Assembly: GCA_002707025.1 (NCBI GenBank)
Contig: PALG01000026.1
Location: 62,001 to 126,000 of the forward strand
Direction: 5' to 3'
Length of the DNA stretch: 64,000 nt
Source: Flavobacteriaceae bacterium
Lineage (GTDB): Bacteria > Bacteroidota > Bacteroidia > Flavobacteriales > Flavobacteriaceae
The notes beneath the pieces are model-generated. The model was not told the DNA's origin. It made no database searches and was given only the letters and a program-made list of their open reading frames with translations. The position numbers were made by a program, and so were the translations under genes. This document shows, in pieces, positions 60,370 to 64,000 of this stretch; position 1 is the stretch's first letter, and each line of letters begins with the position of its first letter.

Positions 60370-61011
60370 TTAAAGCCCTAAATAACTCATAAACATATCT
60401 CTAGGAATTTCTTCAGCACCCAAACTAGCAAGGTGCTGGGTATATACTTGGCAGTCAACCATACGATATCCTGTATTTTTAAGATGGGTTACCCAGTGAT
60501 AGAAACCTACTTTGGAAGCATTACTTACCTTAGCAAACATACTTTCTCCACAAAATACTTTTTGATGGGGCAAATCGATCCCGTACAAACCTCCCACCAA
60601 AATTCCTTCTTGCCACACCTCCACACTTTTGGCAACACCTATTTGGTGGAGATTCATATATGCGGCAATCATTTTACTTGTAATCCAAGTGCCTTGCTGT
60701 CCTGGCCTTTGCACAGTAGCGCATTGATTAATTACCGCTTCGAAGGCTTGGTTAAAGCTTATTTGAAAAGCTTGTTTTTTGAGTAATTTCTGAAGGCTTT
60801 TAGATACTTTAAATTTCTCAGGGAACAAGACCATTCTAGGGTCGGGACTCCACCATAAGATAGGCTGGTTCTCTTCATACCAAGGAAAAATTCCAGAGGC
60901 ATAAGCCAATTGCAGTCGTTCGGAAGACAAGTCCCCTCCTAAAGCTAACAATCCCTCTGCTGAAGCTTCAGAAACGGGAGGAAACCATAATTCTTTTGAA
61001 AGGTAAATCAT
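60370..61011 (-). CDS. aat: Leucyl/phenylalanyl-tRNA-protein transferase
   Basis: 213 aa. Motifs: LLALGGDLSSERLQLAYASG, IFPWYEENQPILWWSPDPRM, GTWITSKMIAAYMNLH, SVEVWQEGILVGGLYGIDL and VFCGESMF. It adds Leu or Phe to proteins with N-terminal Lys or Arg, making them substrates for ClpS/ClpAP under the N-end rule. A clpP gene lies at the other end of the window. Confidence 0.95.
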   Translation of the reverse strand: MIYLSKELWFPPVSEASAEGLLALGGDLSSERLQLAYASGIFPWYEENQPILWWSPDPRMVLFPEKFKVSKSLQKLLKKQAFQISFNQAFEAVINQCATVQRPGQQGTWITSKMIAAYMNLHQIGVAKSVEVWQEGILVGGLYGIDLPHQKVFCGESMFAKVSNASKVGFYHWVTHLKNTGYRMVDCQVYTQHLASLGAEEIPRDMFMSYLGL

Positions 61012-61156
61012 TGTCTGTCAACTACAAGGCATGTTAAAAGTCTTCTTTCTATTTGATAAAAGTTTTTTTTTGCCGAAATTTATATGCTTTTATGATGGCA
61101 ATCGTTAGATTTTGTTCATCATTGTTTAATTTTTTAGCCAAAAGCAACCCTAAGCA

Positions 61157-61192
61157 AACCTCGTTTTTCAACCAGAACGGGGTTTTTCTTTT
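61157..61192 (+). terminator. Terminator oriented on the plus strand without a plus-strand gene before it
   Basis: AACCTCGTT pairs with AACGGGGTT (one G-U) around TTTCAACCAG, followed by TTTTTCTTTTTT on the plus strand. On the minus strand only a short TTT follows. It lies between two minus-strand genes. Confidence 0.55.
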
Positions 61193-62569
61193 TTAATACA
61201 GCAGCAATAAACCCAAAACAAACACAATTATTCCTACAAACATTAGAAACAAGGTATAAGGAAGGATTTCCTTAGCTTTTAAGCGAGTAATACCTAAAAG
61301 TGGTAGGGCCCAAAAGGGTTGTAACATATTGGTTAACTGATCTCCATACGCCAAGGCCATGATCGCTTTATTTAGAGGAACTCCCAATTTTAAAGCCGAT
61401 TCTACTACGATAGGCCCTTGAACGGCCCACTGGCCTCCTCCGCTAGGAACAAAGATATTCACTAATCCCGCACTCAAAAAAGTAAAAAGCGGTAAAGTAG
61501 TTTCATTTGCAATCGATACAAAAAAATCAGAGATCTGAACAACCATACCACTCTCCCGCATGATGCCCATAATTCCAAAATACAGCGGAAACTGAATTAA
61601 AATACCAGAAGCCCCTTTGATAGCTTCTTCTAAGGCTTTCAGAAAATTAAAAAAACTACCATGTAACAGCAGCCCCAACCCCAACATTAATAGGTTCAAC
61701 ATATTGGGGGTAATGATCAATTGTTTTAGTTCTTCAAAATACTGATACCCAAAAGCGGTTAAAATGAGTACTCCGAAGCCGATACCAAAAATCTTAGAAT
61801 GGTCCAATCGTTCGGCTCCTTGGCCTTTCTTTTCTGAATGGGTTGTTTGATAAATAGGAAGATTGACAGGAGTAGGAGCTACTTTTTTGGAAATCATTTG
61901 TAGCATCATTGGTATCATTACCAGTAAGACCCCAAAGATAAGAAGATTAGAAAAACTAAAAACCGTTTCAGAGTAAGGCAGTAACTCTGGAAGTTTTTCA
62001 GATACCGACCTATCGCTTACACCGTTCATCAAACTTGCCAGATGCCCGCTTTCACTTACTTTGGAAGGAGCAGAACCACTAATGCCACCGTGCCATATCA
62101 TAAGCCCTGAGTAACCCGCAGCTCCTACTAAAGGATAATTTATGGAAAACCCACGCGCTTGTGAAGCTTCTGCTACTTTTCGGGCTAGAATCGCTCCAAA
62201 AATAAGCCCTAGCCCCCAATTAAAAAACGACACCAAGAGTGTGGTCACACTTACCAGGACTACAGCATTTTGAGTATTTGACGCAAAGGAGGTTAACCGT
62301 TGAATCAAATGATTCATAGGATTACTTAACACCAAAATATGCCCCAACACCAAGATAAGCATCATTTGGTAGGCAAACACCAATAATCCCGTATTCCAAA
62401 CACCTCTCTCCCAATAGGATAAAATTGCTAGAAAATGGTTTTCATTCGCAGGAGCTTCAGTAAAGAAAAATGCCAGTACCATGGTGAGCAAAGTCAGCAA
62501 AATGGCAATGGCAAAAGGGGAGGGTAAAAACCGCTTAAAAAATGTTTCGATGCCCTGGGTAATGTTCAT
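61193..62569 (-). CDS. AtoE-type short-chain fatty acid transporter
   Basis: 458 aa with about eleven predicted membrane helices. It matches the AtoE/short-chain fatty acid transporter family: RFLPSPFAIAILLTLLTMV, FFNWGLGLIFGAILARKVAE, GYSGLMIWHGGISGSAPSKV, FVPSGGGQWAVQGP and ALAYGDQLTNMLQPFWALPL. It would take up acetoacetate, butyrate or similar acids. No ato enzymes are adjacent. Confidence 0.9.
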   Translation of the reverse strand: MNITQGIETFFKRFLPSPFAIAILLTLLTMVLAFFFTEAPANENHFLAILSYWERGVWNTGLLVFAYQMMLILVLGHILVLSNPMNHLIQRLTSFASNTQNAVVLVSVTTLLVSFFNWGLGLIFGAILARKVAEASQARGFSINYPLVGAAGYSGLMIWHGGISGSAPSKVSESGHLASLMNGVSDRSVSEKLPELLPYSETVFSFSNLLIFGVLLVMIPMMLQMISKKVAPTPVNLPIYQTTHSEKKGQGAERLDHSKIFGIGFGVLILTAFGYQYFEELKQLIITPNMLNLLMLGLGLLLHGSFFNFLKALEEAIKGASGILIQFPLYFGIMGIMRESGMVVQISDFFVSIANETTLPLFTFLSAGLVNIFVPSGGGQWAVQGPIVVESALKLGVPLNKAIMALAYGDQLTNMLQPFWALPLLGITRLKAKEILPYTLFLMFVGIIVFVLGLLLLY

Positions 62570-62596
62570 GGCCTAATAAATAGGAGGCATGAAGTC

Positions 62597-62971
62597 CTAG
62601 AACGGCAAATCGTCATGATCTTCCTCTTCGAAGTCTGATACGGGTTCAAAAGCATCTTCTGGAGGCATGGGCGGCATGTCATTATTCATGCTTTGATCTA
62701 GGTTTTCAATACGCCATCCTTGGATAGAGTTAAAGTATTTGGTTTCACCTTGTGGGTTTACCCATTCGCGACCACGAAGGTTGATACTTATTTTTACGTT
62801 TTGTCCAACTTGATAGTTATTCAATAAATCGGTTTTATCTTGTACAAACTCCACCAAAATATGCTGTGGGTATTGCTCTTCCGTGGTTACCACCACTTCC
62901 CTTTTGCGAAACCCATTATTTCCATAAGTTTTGGTTTCATCAATCATTTTAATCTTTCCTTGTACTTCCAT
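62597..62971 (-). CDS. DUF3127 protein with an SSB-like C-terminal tip
   Basis: 124 aa. N-terminal OB-like fold of DUF3127 (GKIKMIDETKTYGNNGFRKR, VVVTTEEQYPQHILVEF, GQNVKISINLRGREWVNPQG, FNSIQGWRIE), then a flexible Met/Pro-rich stretch (NDMPPMPPEDAF) and a tail EEEDHDDLPF. The domain order, OB fold, disordered linker, acidic tip ending in Pro-Phe, is that of single-stranded DNA-binding protein (E. coli tip DDDIPF). It may bind single-stranded DNA or RNA and recruit repair proteins. It lies 18 bases after the flavin reductase-like gene. Confidence 0.85.
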   Translation of the reverse strand: MEVQGKIKMIDETKTYGNNGFRKREVVVTTEEQYPQHILVEFVQDKTDLLNNYQVGQNVKISINLRGREWVNPQGETKYFNSIQGWRIENLDQSMNNDMPPMPPEDAFEPVSDFEEEDHDDLPF

Positions 62972-62989
62972 CGGTATAAATAATTCTAA

Positions 62990-63823
62990 TTAAATTTTTG
63001 TCTTTAAAACGTCCCACGCCCCGGAAACGTCTCCTTTTTTTAACTTTTCTTGAGCTGTTTTATGCACCAAAGGGTCTCTGGAAACTTTATCTTTGACCCA
63101 ATTAGGCAAGGCTTCAATATTCCCTAGCATGCCCAAATCGTTCCCACTGAAAATTTCACTATTCCTAATCGCTTCAGGAAGCGCATCAATACCAATCCCT
63201 AAAGTTCGCAAAGGTTTGGGCACTTCAAAAAGCCCATCTTTGGCCCTGGAATACCAGTTCCCGCCCATTCGGGATACGGCATCAATTTTAACTGGGTCGA
63301 TACTTCCATTTTCATCTAAAACCCTTTCATCTATATGCAATTGCACTACTTCACAAACAATCAAGTTTCCGGCGCCCCCTTCTTTCCCTAAGGCAATGAC
63401 CTCATTTACTTTACATTCAAATTGTACTGGGGCTTCCTTCACACGTGGAGGTTTCACCTTTTCAGAAGGTATTTCCGTAAAACCTGCTTTTACAAATTCA
63501 TTTACTCCTTTCGGATATTCTGTAGAAGAAAGGCTCATTTGCTGCACCATGTTATAATTTACAATATTTATAACTACCTCTTGGGTTTCCAGAACATTCT
63601 CCAGCGTATGCTTGGTGGTGTTGTCACGAACCCTTCGAGCGGGCGAGAAAACCATAATGGGCGGGTTGGCCCCAAAAACATTGAAAAAACTGAAGGGGGA
63701 CAGGTTGACATTTCCGTCTTTATCTACGGTGCTGGCAAAACAGATAGGTCTTGGTGCCACAGCACCTAATAAATACCCATGCAATTTTGGGATGGCAAGT
63801 TCCTTGGGATCCATACTTAACAT
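62990..63823 (-). CDS. Flavin reductase-like FMN-binding protein
   Basis: 277 aa from ATG 63823 (MLSMDPKELAIPKLHGYLLG); the ATG at 63871 would precede the promoter element TATTTTTG at 63829-63836. A second in-frame ATG three codons further in (63814) is also possible. The split-barrel FMN domain is recognised by GAVAPRPICFASTVDKDGNV, NLSPFSFFNVFGANPPI and the SRMGGNWYSRA end. Such proteins reduce FMN with NAD(P)H or bind it as cofactor; the exact reaction is unknown. The DUF3127 gene follows on the same strand. Confidence 0.85.
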   Translation of the reverse strand: MLSMDPKELAIPKLHGYLLGAVAPRPICFASTVDKDGNVNLSPFSFFNVFGANPPIMVFSPARRVRDNTTKHTLENVLETQEVVINIVNYNMVQQMSLSSTEYPKGVNEFVKAGFTEIPSEKVKPPRVKEAPVQFECKVNEVIALGKEGGAGNLIVCEVVQLHIDERVLDENGSIDPVKIDAVSRMGGNWYSRAKDGLFEVPKPLRTLGIGIDALPEAIRNSEIFSGNDLGMLGNIEALPNWVKDKVSRDPLVHKTAQEKLKKGDVSGAWDVLKTKI

Positions 63824-63828
63824 AGCTA

Positions 63829-63836
63829 CAAAAATA
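63829..63836 (-). promoter_or_regulatory. Promoter -7 element for the flavin-reductase-like gene
   Basis: Minus strand reads TATTTTTG, 5 bases from the ATG at 63823. The resulting leader would be very short or absent. Confidence 0.45.
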
Positions 63837-63918
63837 GCAGAATCGCATTGGGCTGAAAAATTTATAAGCACAATAATATTAACAGATTTCCATTATATTT
63901 AAACGATAAATCCCATAT

Positions 63919-64000
63919 ATGAGAAATAAGACGGTTTTTACACGTTGGTTCTTTATAATTTCCTCCATTTTCATTATTAGCTTGATTCTCTGGAACACCT
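63919..64000 (+). CDS. Membrane protein N-terminus, probable sensor histidine kinase, cut by the window end
   Basis: 27 codons are visible: MRNKTVFTRWFFIIS, then SIFIISLILWNT, one membrane helix. From memory this N-terminus resembles a family of Flavobacteriaceae histidine kinases. Kinase domains would lie beyond the window, so the function is a guess. Confidence 0.4.
   Translation, partial: MRNKTVFTRWFFIISSIFIISLILWNT

Noticed and set aside
1-64000. CRISPR arrays, prophage, IS elements, rRNA genes or further tRNAs
   Set aside because: Searched by eye on both strands; no regularly spaced repeats, transposase, integrase or phage structural genes, and no other cloverleaf was found.

Overview
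The window is about 64 kb of a low-GC, gene-dense chromosome from the Bacteroidota, almost certainly family Flavobacteriaceae. The evidence is: repeated promoter elements of the form TAnnTTTG with few purine-rich ribosome binding sites; three proteins with type IX secretion (T9SS) C-terminal sorting domains ending in KKLIIK or RKVVKY; a bS16 protein with a long acidic tail; a DNA polymerase III alpha subunit fused to a DnaQ-type exonuclease; and many Flavobacteriia families (DUF4271, DUF4296, DUF3098, DUF3127, DUF6607). No prophage, transposase, CRISPR array or rRNA operon was seen. The one tRNA is tRNA-Asp(GTC). Both window edges cut genes: a cold-shock protein on the left and a probable sensor kinase on the right.

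Layout. 1-9.2 kb (mostly minus): cold-shock gene with a long leader, a small lipoprotein, tRNA-Asp, DUF58, clpP, trxA, dnaQ-dnaE fusion, a DUF2383 ferritin-like protein and a lipoprotein. 9.2-14.8 kb (plus): rpsP-rimM-trmN, glutaryl-CoA dehydrogenase, DUF3050, a metallophosphoesterase and an SGNH hydrolase. 14.8-19.4 kb (minus): 2Fe-2S ferredoxin and ferredoxin-NADP reductase, NifU-like scaffold and Mrp ATPase, then an alkyltransferase-like protein, a LysE exporter and trmB. 19.5-26.8 kb: a glycosyltransferase, a PhoR/PhoB-like two-component pair, a T9SS lamin-tail protein, and a LuxE-like/transglutaminase-like/DUF350 operon. 26.9-38.9 kb: tyrS, an SDR protein, DUF4296-pyrC-polyprenol mannosyltransferase, DUF4271-hemD, pckA, DUF423, saccharopine dehydrogenase family, a YugP-type metallopeptidase and ald.

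39-45.4 kb holds the most unusual feature. leuS on the minus strand carries an in-frame insertion of about 425 bp in the CP1 editing region. It encodes a DUF559 (Vsr-like PD-(D/E)XK) nuclease domain and is bounded at each end by a GC-rich perfect hairpin. The hairpins are translated as flexible Pro/Ser/Gly linkers. This looks like a small selfish element that sits inside an essential gene without breaking its frame. The divergent cluster ftsX-(unknown)-DUF3098-uppP-truB follows.

45.5-55.4 kb is one compact seven-gene plus-strand operon: TonB-dependent receptor, HmuY-like lipoprotein, HmuY-like T9SS protein, DUF6607, ankyrin-repeat protein, DUF2271, and a PepSY-flavodoxin-FAD/NAD(P)H reductase membrane fusion. 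The gene set suggests heme capture at the surface, transport across the outer membrane, and a reductive step at the inner membrane. An AT-rich inverted repeat just upstream of its promoter could be a metal-responsive operator.

55.5-64 kb: a TonB-like protein, tag, two small secreted proteins, a short TPR-like protein, a T9SS-secreted peptidylarginine-deiminase-like enzyme resembling Porphyromonas PPAD, aat, an AtoE-type short-chain fatty acid transporter, DUF3127 with an SSB-like acidic tip, and a flavin-reductase-like protein. Family assignments come from reading motifs only; no database search was run.
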